Assembly (NCBI GenBank): GCA_964393335.1
Contig: CAYMTN010000096.1
Span: forward strand, 1 to 18,677
Source of the DNA: CAYMTN01 sp964393335
Lineage (GTDB): Bacteria > Chloroflexota > Anaerolineae > Aggregatilineales > Aggregatilineaceae
Reading direction: 5' to 3'
Length of the DNA: 18,677 bases
Shown one piece after another: positions 6,748-13,359 of the stretch; the stretch's first letter is position 1, and each line of letters begins with the position of its first letter. The position numbers and the translations under genes were made by a program. The notes beneath the pieces are model-generated. The model saw only the letters and a program-made list of their open reading frames with translations, was not told the DNA's origin and searched no databases.

Positions 6748-7482
6748 TTACGGCGTGATGCTGTACGTGACGTCGAGCTGGATCGTCACCGACAACTGGC
6801 CCTGGCTGATCGACGGGCCGCCCCCGCCGCCCATCGCAAAGGACGCGGCGACCGGCGGGCCGCCGCCGGCCTGCTCGTTGATGCTGACCGGATCGCCCAG
6901 CGTGACGCCGAATGCATCGGCCAGCTCTTGGGCTTTGGCGTGCGCATCCTCCACCGCAGCGGCACGCGCCTGGCTCTCCAGGGCGGCGGAATCGCTGAGG
7001 CCGAAGGTCAGGCCGTAGACATTATTCGCACCGGCATTCAGCGCGGACTGGAGCACGCTGCTGATCGTGCCCAGGTTACGGACGGTGATCTGCACGGTGT
7101 TCGTCACGACAAACACCGTCGGGCCGGGCTGGCCGTTCGGGTTGGGCTGCTGATTCTGCCGGACGTCAAACTGCGTGGTCTGGATGTCGGCGGCGGCGAT
7201 GCCCTGCGCGGTCAGCACGTCGGTGACCTGCTGCATCGTGGTGTTGGCCTGCTGCACGGCTGCGCCTACGTCCGCGTTCTGAATTTCCACGCCCAACTGC
7301 ACAAACGCGATATCCGGCGAGCCGCTGGCCGTGCCAGACCCCGTGACGGCGATCGTGTGCGGCGGGTTGTCCTGGCCGCCGGTTTGTGCGCGGGCCGGGC
7401 TGACAAATCCGCCGAACAGCCCCGCGATGGCGATCACGGCGACGACCGCAAATCCGATGGTTTTCTGTTGGTAGCGCTGCAT
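6748..7482 (-). CDS. Secreted SIMPL (DUF541) domain protein
   Basis: A 244-residue exported protein of the SIMPL/DUF541 family, whose members are periplasmic or surface proteins with poorly defined roles (some are linked to oxidative stress or signalling). The ATG at 7482 is preferred over an in-frame TTG further upstream because an AAAGGAA site lies at the right distance. Residues 1-32 are a signal peptide ending SPARA-Q. The SIMPL domain runs from about 42 to the end, with HTIAVTGSGTASGSPDIAFV as the family's opening motif, a central VTNTVQITVRNLGTISSVL strand and a helix LESQARAAAVEDAHAKAQEL. A Gly-rich patch (MGGGGGP) precedes the last strand. It is divergent from the phosphoesterase gene and convergent with the peptidase gene; it appears to be alone in its unit. 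Confidence 0.92.
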   Translation of the reverse strand: MQRYQQKTIGFAVVAVIAIAGLFGGFVSPARAQTGGQDNPPHTIAVTGSGTASGSPDIAFVQLGVEIQNADVGAAVQQANTTMQQVTDVLTAQGIAAADIQTTQFDVRQNQQPNPNGQPGPTVFVVTNTVQITVRNLGTISSVLQSALNAGANNVYGLTFGLSDSAALESQARAAAVEDAHAKAQELADAFGVTLGDPVSINEQAGGGPPVAASFAMGGGGGPSISQGQLSVTIQLDVTYSITP

Positions 7483-7581
7483 CGGTCCTTTTTCCTTTCC
7501 TGTTGACAATCTCCTGGTTTACCATAGATCGGGAGTCCGGCGGCTGCATGGGCCATCTGGCGGATTTTGGCGTGGGTAGGG

Positions 7582-7610
7582 TTGCACGCAGCCTCGGATC
7601 GCGGCACAAT
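7582..7610 (+). promoter_or_regulatory. Promoter for the phosphoesterase-methyltransferase pair
   Basis: TTGCAC (7582-7587), a 17-base spacer and CACAAT (7605-7610) match the -35/-10 consensus at four positions each. Transcription would start near 7617, giving a leader of about 20 bases before the ATG at 7637. Confidence 0.5.
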
Positions 7611-7636
7611 ACACGCCCTGTTTCTCGGAGGGAGTC

Positions 7637-8506
7637 ATGACTCGTATCGCAGTTTTGGCCGACATACACGGCAATCTACCCGCGCTCGAAGCCGTGCTGT
7701 CCGACCTGGACCGCACCGCGCCGGACCGGGTGATCGTCAACGGCGACGTGATCAACCGGGGTCCGCAAAGCCGCGAATGCCTGGCGGTCGTGCGCTCGAT
7801 GGGCTGGCCGCTGGTCTGCGGCAACCACGAGGATTACGCGCTCAAGTACGACGTGGGAATCGAGGACGACCCGGACTCGTATTCGGATTTCTGGCTGCCG
7901 ATCCGGCTGGTGGCCGAGCAGGAACTCGGCGCGGACGATCTGGCGTACCTGCGCACGCTGCCGCGCTCGGTCGTGCTCAACGTGCCGGGACTGCCGCCGG
8001 TCCGGCTGGTACACGGCAGTATGCGCGGCCTGAGTGACGGCATGGGCTTCTGGATGAGCGACCGCGATCTGCTCGACGCCGTGCGCGGCGCGCCGGAGCC
8101 GGTGATCGTCGGCGCACATACACACCGCCCGTTGGACCGGCACATCGGATCGCGCTGGATTCTGAACTCTGGCGCGGTGGGGATGCCCTACAACGGCAAC
8201 CCGGACGCGCAGTACCTGCTGCTGGAAGGGTGCGGCGGCACGTGGGCGGCGGAGTTCCGGCAGGTGCCATACGACCGCGCAGCGGTGTATGCGGTGTGGG
8301 AGCGCACGCCGTATTTTTCGACGGGGCTGAGCGCCCAGGTGTTCAAATACGAGTTGGAGACGGCCACGTTTCATCTCGGCGTCTACCTGGAATTCTGCAA
8401 ACGGCACGGGTTGGAGCGGAACGCGATGGCGACCATCGAGCGCTACCGGCGCGAGTCCGCTGGCGTGCCGCCGGGCCGGTCCACAAGTCTGCCGCAGGCG
8501 AGTTGA
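7637..8506 (+). CDS. Calcineurin-like metallophosphoesterase
   Basis: A 289-residue phosphoesterase of the Metallophos_2 (YfcE/MJ0936-like) type. All metal-binding blocks are visible: DIHGN (9-13), GDVINRGP (36-43), GNHE (62-65), VHGS (125-128) and GAHTHRP (159-165), so a two-metal active site is expected to be intact. These enzymes hydrolyse phosphomono- or diesters; the substrate cannot be read. Residues after about 215 form a family-variable tail (AVYAVWERTPYF onward, helical to the end). The ATG is preceded by GGAGGGAG. The TrmB-like methyltransferase begins five bases after its stop, so the two are almost certainly co-transcribed and may be translationally coupled. The function of this pair is unknown. 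Confidence 0.9.
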   Translation: MTRIAVLADIHGNLPALEAVLSDLDRTAPDRVIVNGDVINRGPQSRECLAVVRSMGWPLVCGNHEDYALKYDVGIEDDPDSYSDFWLPIRLVAEQELGADDLAYLRTLPRSVVLNVPGLPPVRLVHGSMRGLSDGMGFWMSDRDLLDAVRGAPEPVIVGAHTHRPLDRHIGSRWILNSGAVGMPYNGNPDAQYLLLEGCGGTWAAEFRQVPYDRAAVYAVWERTPYFSTGLSAQVFKYELETATFHLGVYLEFCKRHGLERNAMATIERYRRESAGVPPGRSTSLPQAS

Positions 8507-8511
8507 TCCAC

Positions 8512-9171
8512 ATGCCACGCGTGAAGCTCAAACGATTCCACGTCGAACGACCAACGCCGGACGCGCTGGCGCGCTATCTGCGCGGCTATCCCGGCCACGA
8601 CCTGTACCACAATGCGGACGCACAGCCGCCGATCACGGCTGAGACGTTGTTTGGACGCGATCAACCGCTGGTTTTCGACCTGGGCTGCGGGCGCGGCGAG
8701 TTCATCGTCGAGCAGGCGGCGCAGCGCCCGGACGTGTTGTTTGCCGGGTTTGACTGGCACGAAAAATCGGTGTGGGATGCTGTGAACCGCGCCGACCGCG
8801 CGCAGCTCGACAACGTGCGCGTGATCAAAGCGGACGTGCGGCTGGCGCTGCGCATCGTGCCGGACGAATCGGTCTGCGAGGTGTTCATGCTGTTTCCGCC
8901 GCCCGCGTCCGCCGAGCGCCGCCGCAAGATCGACCCGCTGCCGGAAAGCACGCTGCGCACGATTCACCGCATTCTGGTGCCGGGCGGGCGGTTCCATTTT
9001 GTGACGGACCACGCCGGGTATTTTGCGATCAAACGCGCGTTGATCGACTCGACGGGGCTGTTTGAGATCGTGCAGGCCGGGCAGCAGATCGAAGGTGGGC
9101 TGACGCGCTTTCAGCAGTTCTGGGAAAGCCGGGATATCGAGTCGAAACGCCTGGAAGCCCGCAAGCGTTAA
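8512..9171 (+). CDS. TrmB-like SAM-dependent methyltransferase with altered catalytic motifs
   Basis: A 219-residue class I methyltransferase resembling tRNA (guanine-N7)-methyltransferase TrmB. The SAM-binding motif is VFDLGCGRGEF (54-64), followed by FAGFDWHEKSV (78-87), NVRVIKADVR (101-110) and LVPGGRFHFVTDH (155-167). Two TrmB signature sites differ. The FPDPW-type catalytic motif reads FPPPASAERRRK (128-139), without its Asp. The TxxE guanine-binding motif reads TRFQ (198-201), with Gln for Glu. The N-terminus (ERPTPDALARYLRGYPGHDLY) is not one I recognise from canonical TrmB. The start at 8512 is five bases after the phosphoesterase stop, with only a weak AGGCGAG site, consistent with coupling. 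It could be a divergent TrmB or an enzyme with another substrate; I leave the symbol empty for that reason. Confidence 0.8.
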   Translation: MPRVKLKRFHVERPTPDALARYLRGYPGHDLYHNADAQPPITAETLFGRDQPLVFDLGCGRGEFIVEQAAQRPDVLFAGFDWHEKSVWDAVNRADRAQLDNVRVIKADVRLALRIVPDESVCEVFMLFPPPASAERRRKIDPLPESTLRTIHRILVPGGRFHFVTDHAGYFAIKRALIDSTGLFEIVQAGQQIEGGLTRFQQFWESRDIESKRLEARKR

Positions 9172-9180
9172 TGGTGGACG

Positions 9181-9317
9181 AATCATTTAGAACGCGCATC
9201 ATGGGAAGAGGGGTTGTTAGTTGCTGGTTGTTGGTAAAAGCGTGTACCCACACGGGTTTGACCAACAACTAATCACCCAAAACCAACCTCTATTGTGCGA
9301 CTTCGTTTTGTTTCCTC
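9181..9317 (+). repeat. Dispersed structured repeat, copy 1
   Basis: A 137-base non-coding element with a second copy at 18140-18283 in the same orientation. The two differ at nine positions plus one 7-base indel (about 93% identical). Internally TTAGTTGCTGGT (9217-9228) pairs with ACCAACAACTAA (9261-9272) with one mismatch, and an outer GGTTG/CAACC pairing encloses it. It starts nine bases after the methyltransferase stop, between convergent genes. No gene product is apparent. No terminal inverted repeats or target duplication are evident. Confidence 0.85.
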
Positions 9318-9343
9318 CACGAGCGTGATGTAACCTGCCAACG

Positions 9344-9404
9344 ATCTATCCGTAGATTGCCGGGCGCAGCAAACGCGCCTGCCCAAACGAATCTACGGAT
9401 AGAT
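9344..9404. repeat. Perfect 15-bp inverted repeat / long hairpin
   Basis: ATCTATCCGTAGATT (9344-9358) and AATCTACGGATAGAT (9390-9404) are perfect reverse complements around a 31-base GC-rich spacer that can itself fold (GGGC/GCCC or GGCGC/GCGCC). It lies between the repeat copy 1 and the stop of the last GNAT gene. No T-run follows on either strand, so a standard terminator is not supported; a transcript-end hairpin or a small mobile-element remnant is possible. The remaining bases of 9172-9504 hold nothing I recognise. Confidence 0.75.
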
Positions 9405-9504
9405 ACAAAACTGATCACATGGCAGAGGCTTGTTGCCGGTGCTCGAACGTCCCATTTTTGAGTGCGAGTTTTGGCAGTGTGCCAGGGCAAGCACCCGGCA
9501 GGTA

Positions 9505-10083
9505 TCACCGCGCCTGCAAGCCGAGTTTTTCGACCAGCGCGGCGCGGCCTGGCCATTCGTCGCGCAGCAGGCCGAACAACACGTCATCGACCCACGCGCC
9601 ATCCGCGTACCACAGCCCCCGGCGGCGGCCTTCCGGCACAAACCCGACCTTTTCCATCTGGCGCAGCACGCGCGCGTTGAGGCTCATCGTCCCCAGCCAT
9701 ACGCGGTGCATGTCGAGCCAGCCGAACGCGTAATCGACCATCAGCAGCAGGGCGTCCGTGCCATAGCCGCTGCTCCAATAGGCCGGATCGCCAATCGCCG
9801 CGCCTAACATCCCGACCCGGTGCCAGGGCCGCACCTCAAACAGCGCGATGTCACCCAGCGGCGTACCGTCTTTGGCCTGGATGCCGAACATCACCATGTA
9901 GTCGGCGTGTTTTTCGCGCCACTCAAGCCACTCCTCATGCCCGCGCCGGAGCGCGGCTTTGGTCGGCAGCGGACGGTTACCCGCCTCCGCCCAGAACCAC
10001 GCCTCGCTGTTGTGCCAGGTGTGTTCCTGTTCGAGGTAACGGTCGCCATACGGCACCAGATCGACCAGCAGTCCTTCGAGCAT
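9505..10083 (-). CDS. GNAT acetyltransferase, RimJ/RimL type (array member 1, most downstream)
   Basis: A 192-residue GNAT-family protein, expected to transfer an acetyl group from acetyl-CoA to an amine. RimJ/RimL-type members modify protein N-termini, antibiotics or small metabolites; the substrate here is unknown. MLEGLLVDLVPY is the typical first strand. FGIQAKDGTPLGDIAL (66-81) and the acetyl-CoA loop AYWSSGYGTDALL (101-113, GYG at 106-108) are clear, as is TMSLNARVLRQMEKVGF (132-148), the late RimJ-type motif. GGGGAG lies five bases before the ATG. It is closest to the next gene upstream (10122-10703), with long identical stretches in both protein and DNA. It is the last of four tandem paralogues, separated from its neighbour by 38 bases, so co-transcription is likely. 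Confidence 0.9.
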   Translation of the reverse strand: MLEGLLVDLVPYGDRYLEQEHTWHNSEAWFWAEAGNRPLPTKAALRRGHEEWLEWREKHADYMVMFGIQAKDGTPLGDIALFEVRPWHRVGMLGAAIGDPAYWSSGYGTDALLLMVDYAFGWLDMHRVWLGTMSLNARVLRQMEKVGFVPEGRRRGLWYADGAWVDDVLFGLLRDEWPGRAALVEKLGLQAR

Positions 10084-10121
10084 AGATACTCCCCATCACT
10101 AACGATCCCGTGACGTGTGGC

Positions 10122-10703
10122 TCACGCCTTCGCGCGCAGGCCGAGTTTTTCGACCAGCGCGGCGCGGCCCGGCCATTCGTCGCGCAGCAGGCCGTAGATC
10201 AAGTTATCGACGCGCTGCCCATCGGCCACAAACGCCTCGCGCTGCCGCCCTTCGAACTTGAACCCGACCTTCGCCATCTGGCGCTGCACGCGCGCGTTGA
10301 GACTCATCGTGCTGAGCCACAGCTTGTGCATATCCAGCCAGTCGAACGCATAATCGACGATCAGCAGCAGCGCGTCCGTGCCATAGCCGCCGCCCCAATA
10401 GGCCGGGTCGCCAATCGCCGCGCCCATCATCGCCAGCCGGTGATGGGGCACCACCCAGTTCAGCGCGATGTCGCCCAGCGGTTTGCCGTCTTTGGTCTGA
10501 ATGCCGAACGCCGCGCCATGCCAGCCGTGCTGCTCGCGCCATTCGGCGCGTTCCTCCTGCTGCCGCTTGGATTGCGCTTTGGAGATCACGGGCCGGTCGC
10601 CGACGCTGGCCCAAAACCAGACCTCGCTGTTGCGCCAGGCCGGTTCCAGATCGGCAAACGCTTTGTTATACGGTACTAAATCAACCAGCAGTCCTTCTAA
10701 CAT
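10122..10703 (-). CDS. GNAT acetyltransferase, RimJ/RimL type (array member 2)
   Basis: A 193-residue paralogue of array member 1, sharing MLEGLLVDLVPY, GAAIGDPAYW, GYGTDALLL, TMSLNARV and the C-terminal GLLRDEWPGRAALVEKLGL. The acetyl-CoA loop YWGGGYGTDA is intact, so it should bind the cofactor. The two proteins differ most at about residues 13-65 and 84-91, which in GNAT folds include acceptor-site elements, suggesting different substrates (inference). GAGG lies about eight bases before the ATG. The gap to member 3 is 129 bases and contains a possible -10 hexamer GATAAT (10733-10728 on the minus strand) without a convincing -35, so an internal promoter is possible. Confidence 0.9.
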   Translation of the reverse strand: MLEGLLVDLVPYNKAFADLEPAWRNSEVWFWASVGDRPVISKAQSKRQQEERAEWREQHGWHGAAFGIQTKDGKPLGDIALNWVVPHHRLAMMGAAIGDPAYWGGGYGTDALLLIVDYAFDWLDMHKLWLSTMSLNARVQRQMAKVGFKFEGRQREAFVADGQRVDNLIYGLLRDEWPGRAALVEKLGLRAKA

Positions 10704-10832
10704 CGATCAGTCCTCACGTCGTGAATAATTATCCGCGATGCGCCTGAACCAGCCGCGCTCACGCGTGCTTACACCGGGGGATCGTGCGGCGAAAAATCGC
10801 CCGCCGCTGCTCGACCGGCGGTCCTTCGCGCG

Positions 10833-11441
10833 TCACGAGTCGGCTGTCCCGTATCGTTTTTCGGCGCGCGCGCGCAGCCCCAACTGCTCAACCAGCGCCT
10901 CGCGCCCGGCCCATTCTTCGCGCAGCATGCCGTATTCCAACCCATCGATCCACGCGCCGTTGACCAGCGTGGTTTTGCGGGCGCGCGATTCCAGCCGGAA
11001 GCCGACCCGCTCGACGTTGCGCTGGGCGCGTTCGTTGATCGCCATCGTGTCCAGGCATAGGCGGCGCATGTCCAGCCAATCGAAGGTGTACTCACACACC
11101 AGCAGCAGCGCGTCGGTGCCATGCCCGCCGCTCCAGTAGTCCTGCTCGCCGATCCACGCGCCGAGCCAGGCCGTGCGGTTCCAGTAGCTGATCCAGTTGA
11201 TGCCGATGCTGCCGATGATCTGGCCGTCGCGGGCGCGCATCATAAAATGCATACCGGTATACCCGCGCTCGCGCCCCTCGGCGCGCCGTTCCTGCATGCG
11301 TTTCATCTGCGCGCGTGAAACCGGCCCGTTGTCGCCCATCGTCGCCCACAGCTTCGACTCGTTGTTCCAGTGCGCGAGCATGATGTCGTCGTACCACTCG
11401 CTCGTGAACGGCTCCAGGTCCACAAGCAGCCCCTTGAGCAT
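10833..11441 (-). CDS. GNAT acetyltransferase, RimJ/RimL type (array member 3)
   Basis: A 202-residue GNAT protein starting MLKGLLVDLEPF. The acetyl-CoA loop DYWSGGHGTDALLL (101-114) is present, followed by DWLDMRRLCLDTMAINERAQRNVERVGF, matching the late motif of members 1 and 2, and by MLREEWAGREALVEQLGLRAR at the end. It is more diverged from members 1 and 2 than they are from each other. A short C-terminal extension (AEKRYGTADS) is unique to it. AAGGG lies about ten bases before the ATG at 11441. Member 4 ends 40 bases upstream, consistent with one transcript. The substrate is unknown. Confidence 0.9.
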   Translation of the reverse strand: MLKGLLVDLEPFTSEWYDDIMLAHWNNESKLWATMGDNGPVSRAQMKRMQERRAEGRERGYTGMHFMMRARDGQIIGSIGINWISYWNRTAWLGAWIGEQDYWSGGHGTDALLLVCEYTFDWLDMRRLCLDTMAINERAQRNVERVGFRLESRARKTTLVNGAWIDGLEYGMLREEWAGREALVEQLGLRARAEKRYGTADS

Positions 11442-11481
11442 GGTCGATCCGCCCTTTCTGTTGGTGGGTCAGCGTACGCCG

Positions 11482-12132
11482 TTATTTATCGCCGTCGTCT
11501 TTCTTTTCCCCGTCGTCTTTTTTGCCAGCGTCGTCCTTCTTTTCGGGTTTGGGCTTCGGCTCCAGCTCGCTGGACCGCAAGTCCAGTCCGGTGACCTTCT
11601 GCTCATAACCGGGCCATTCGTCTTCCAGCAGGCCGAACAGCTCGACATCGACGTAATCACCATCCCAGCGGATGTGCTGGCGCAGCGTGCCTTCGTGGAC
11701 GAACCCCGCCCGGCGCAGGTGCTCGATGCGCGCCTCGTCAAACGAGAGCGCCGACGCGTCGAGACGGTGCAGGTTGCGCGTTTCGAAGCAGTAACGGACC
11801 AACATCAGCAGCCCGTCAAGCACTTCGTCGCTGCCTTCGTAGCGCTGATCCCCGGCGAAAACCATCGCGTCGGCCTTGCGGACACGCGTCCACTCGTGAT
11901 CGTACATCACGCCGCCAATCGGATCGCCGTTTTTGGCCTGAAAACCGATCAGGATGCCGTGCTCGTTCTTTTCCATCTTCTCGATGAATTTTTTCACGTC
12001 GTTTTCGGTATGCGGCTCGCGGCGTTCCCACAGGCGCATCCGGAACCACGCCTCTTCGTTCATCCACGATTCCATGTGGATCGCGAAATCGTCTTCGAAC
12101 GGGACCAGATCAACCAGTTTTCCCTCGATCAT
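11482..12132 (-). CDS. GNAT-like protein with degenerate acetyl-CoA loop and Lys/Asp tail (array member 4)
   Basis: A 216-residue paralogue, first in the array. The ATG at 12132 (MIEGKLVDLVPF) matches the starts of the other members and has AGGAG about 13 bases upstream; the longer TTG frame is rejected. The fold pattern is kept: FQAKNGDPIGGVMYD (64-78), SALSFDEARIEHLRRAGFVHEG (128-148) and FGLLEDEWPGY (166-176). The cofactor loop, however, reads GDQRYEGSDEVLDGLL (94-109), without the GxG of its neighbours, so cofactor binding may be lost or changed. Residues after 183 form a low-complexity tail with KKDD units (EKKDDAGKKDDGEKKDDGDK) that no other member has. It may be a non-catalytic partner or a diverged enzyme. 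The 212 bases upstream to 12344 hold no gene; a TTGACA at 12262-12257 (minus) lacks a good -10. Confidence 0.85.
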   Translation of the reverse strand: MIEGKLVDLVPFEDDFAIHMESWMNEEAWFRMRLWERREPHTENDVKKFIEKMEKNEHGILIGFQAKNGDPIGGVMYDHEWTRVRKADAMVFAGDQRYEGSDEVLDGLLMLVRYCFETRNLHRLDASALSFDEARIEHLRRAGFVHEGTLRQHIRWDGDYVDVELFGLLEDEWPGYEQKVTGLDLRSSELEPKPKPEKKDDAGKKDDGEKKDDGDK

Positions 12133-12344
12133 GATGCAGCTTCTTCTCCTTGCATGGCACAAACACTGATAATCGCCGGGCGGTTGTGATGATAGAACAA
12201 CTAAGCCGACTCCGCGAATTTATGGGGAGATTACGTGTTCATCACATGGCGCAGTCTGTCAATGGTATAGTTTCGCCCACCCTGTTGCTCGCAGGCCGCG
12301 CCCGGCTGTGTCGAAACGTGCCGGGTACGGCGAGCGGCTGCCCG

Positions 12345-13289
12345 CTACATCGCCGGTTTCTGCGCCACGATAACCGGCGGCACCGGCGCATCACGCGGGA
12401 TCAGCCGGTCGCGCAGGGTCAGCAGCGTGCCGCGCCAGCCCTGCCGCCGGGAGACAGCCATCAGGCGCAGCCCGGCATCTTCCAGCAGCGCCTGTGTCGC
12501 CTGGGCACGGTCGGGGGAGGGGGATAAGCTGTCCATCACAGCCAGCCACCCGCCGGGTCGCAGCGCGCGCAGCGCCCGTTCGAATACCGCCTGCCGCACG
12601 TCGTCCGCGCCGCAGCCCGCCAGCCCTTCCTGAAAGATCACGCCGTCAAATGCCGCCGGGGCAAGCGGCAGGTACGCCAGATCGGCCTGTACGCGCAGAT
12701 AACGCGCGATGGGATAGACGCCCAGGCCGTGTTCATCCCCGGCACGCGTATCCAGCGCCACCGTCGTATACCCGGCGACGTCCAGCGCGTACGCCAGCCA
12801 GCCCAGCCCGGCCCCGACGATCACCGCCTCGCCAATCGGGCCAACCGGCAGCCCGCCATTCCGCAGCCGGATCGCTTCCAGAAAGCGCCACAACAGCGCG
12901 GTGCTGGCCGCGTGCTGCGGCCAATAGTCGGGCGGGTACCCTGGCAGGCCGGTTTGCGGCAGGCTCTTGAACTGCGCCTCGTCCGGCGAGTGCCAGCCCG
13001 CCGAGCGGCGCGCCGCTTCGTACGACTCGGACTCGGCGTGAACCGCGTGGCGGCGCTCGTGCGGCACCAGGCGCACGATGCCGTTTTCGACGGGGTACAC
13101 ATGCCCAGCATGGGCCGTGCAGTGCAGTGCCGCGTCGCGTTGGACAAGCGCCGCGCCATCGACCGGGCACGCCAGCAGCGGCGCGTAATGGCGGCCCCGG
13201 CCCTTGAACGCCCCGTTGAGACCCGGGACACCGCCGCGCGAGAATTCGTCGCGCGTAAAGTCGTGATTGTCGTTAAGAGATTCGGTCAA
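12345..13289 (-). CDS. Methyltransferase-like protein with degenerate Trm112-type N-terminus
   Basis: A 314-residue protein with two regions. Residues 38-76 (LLACPVDGAALVQ, LHCTAH, HVYPVENGIVRLVP) match the Trm112-like zinc-ribbon segment often fused to methyltransferases, but each CxxC has lost its second Cys: the sites read Cys41-Asp44 and Cys57-His60. Residues 150-290 look like a class I SAM-methyltransferase fold: EAVIVGAGLGWLAYALDVAG (motif I), VALDTR, then FDGVIFQEGL and LRPGGWLAVMDSL. The start is uncertain: the first possible initiator is a TTG at 13289 with no ribosome site, and no ATG or GTG is available before the conserved core. It follows the neighbouring methyltransferase after 70 bases and is probably in the same transcript. 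Substrate unknown. Confidence 0.75.
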   Translation of the reverse strand: MTESLNDNHDFTRDEFSRGGVPGLNGAFKGRGRHYAPLLACPVDGAALVQRDAALHCTAHAGHVYPVENGIVRLVPHERRHAVHAESESYEAARRSAGWHSPDEAQFKSLPQTGLPGYPPDYWPQHAASTALLWRFLEAIRLRNGGLPVGPIGEAVIVGAGLGWLAYALDVAGYTTVALDTRAGDEHGLGVYPIARYLRVQADLAYLPLAPAAFDGVIFQEGLAGCGADDVRQAVFERALRALRPGGWLAVMDSLSPSPDRAQATQALLEDAGLRLMAVSRRQGWRGTLLTLRDRLIPRDAPVPPVIVAQKPAM

Positions 13290-13359
13290 GGTCTTGATCA
13301 GTTTGCTCGACTGGTATCCGGTTCTACAGGTTGTACGCCTGGACTGTTGTCCGTGATCA

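Noticed and set aside
9029..9268. Similar short peptides (VKPVWVHAFTNNQ type) readable on the minus strand of both repeat copies
   Set aside because: The shared peptide follows from DNA similarity of the repeats; the frames lack ribosome sites and run on into unrelated sequence. The compensatory change supports structure rather than coding.
9344..9404. The 15-bp inverted repeat as an integron attC site
   Set aside because: The arms lack the GTTRRRY and RYYYAAC core sites and the asymmetry of attC; no integrase gene is present.
10780..10810. GGCGA-AAAA-TCGCC hairpin between GNAT genes 2 and 3 as a terminator
   Set aside because: The A/T-run lies in the loop instead of after the stem, so it does not have the form of an intrinsic terminator.
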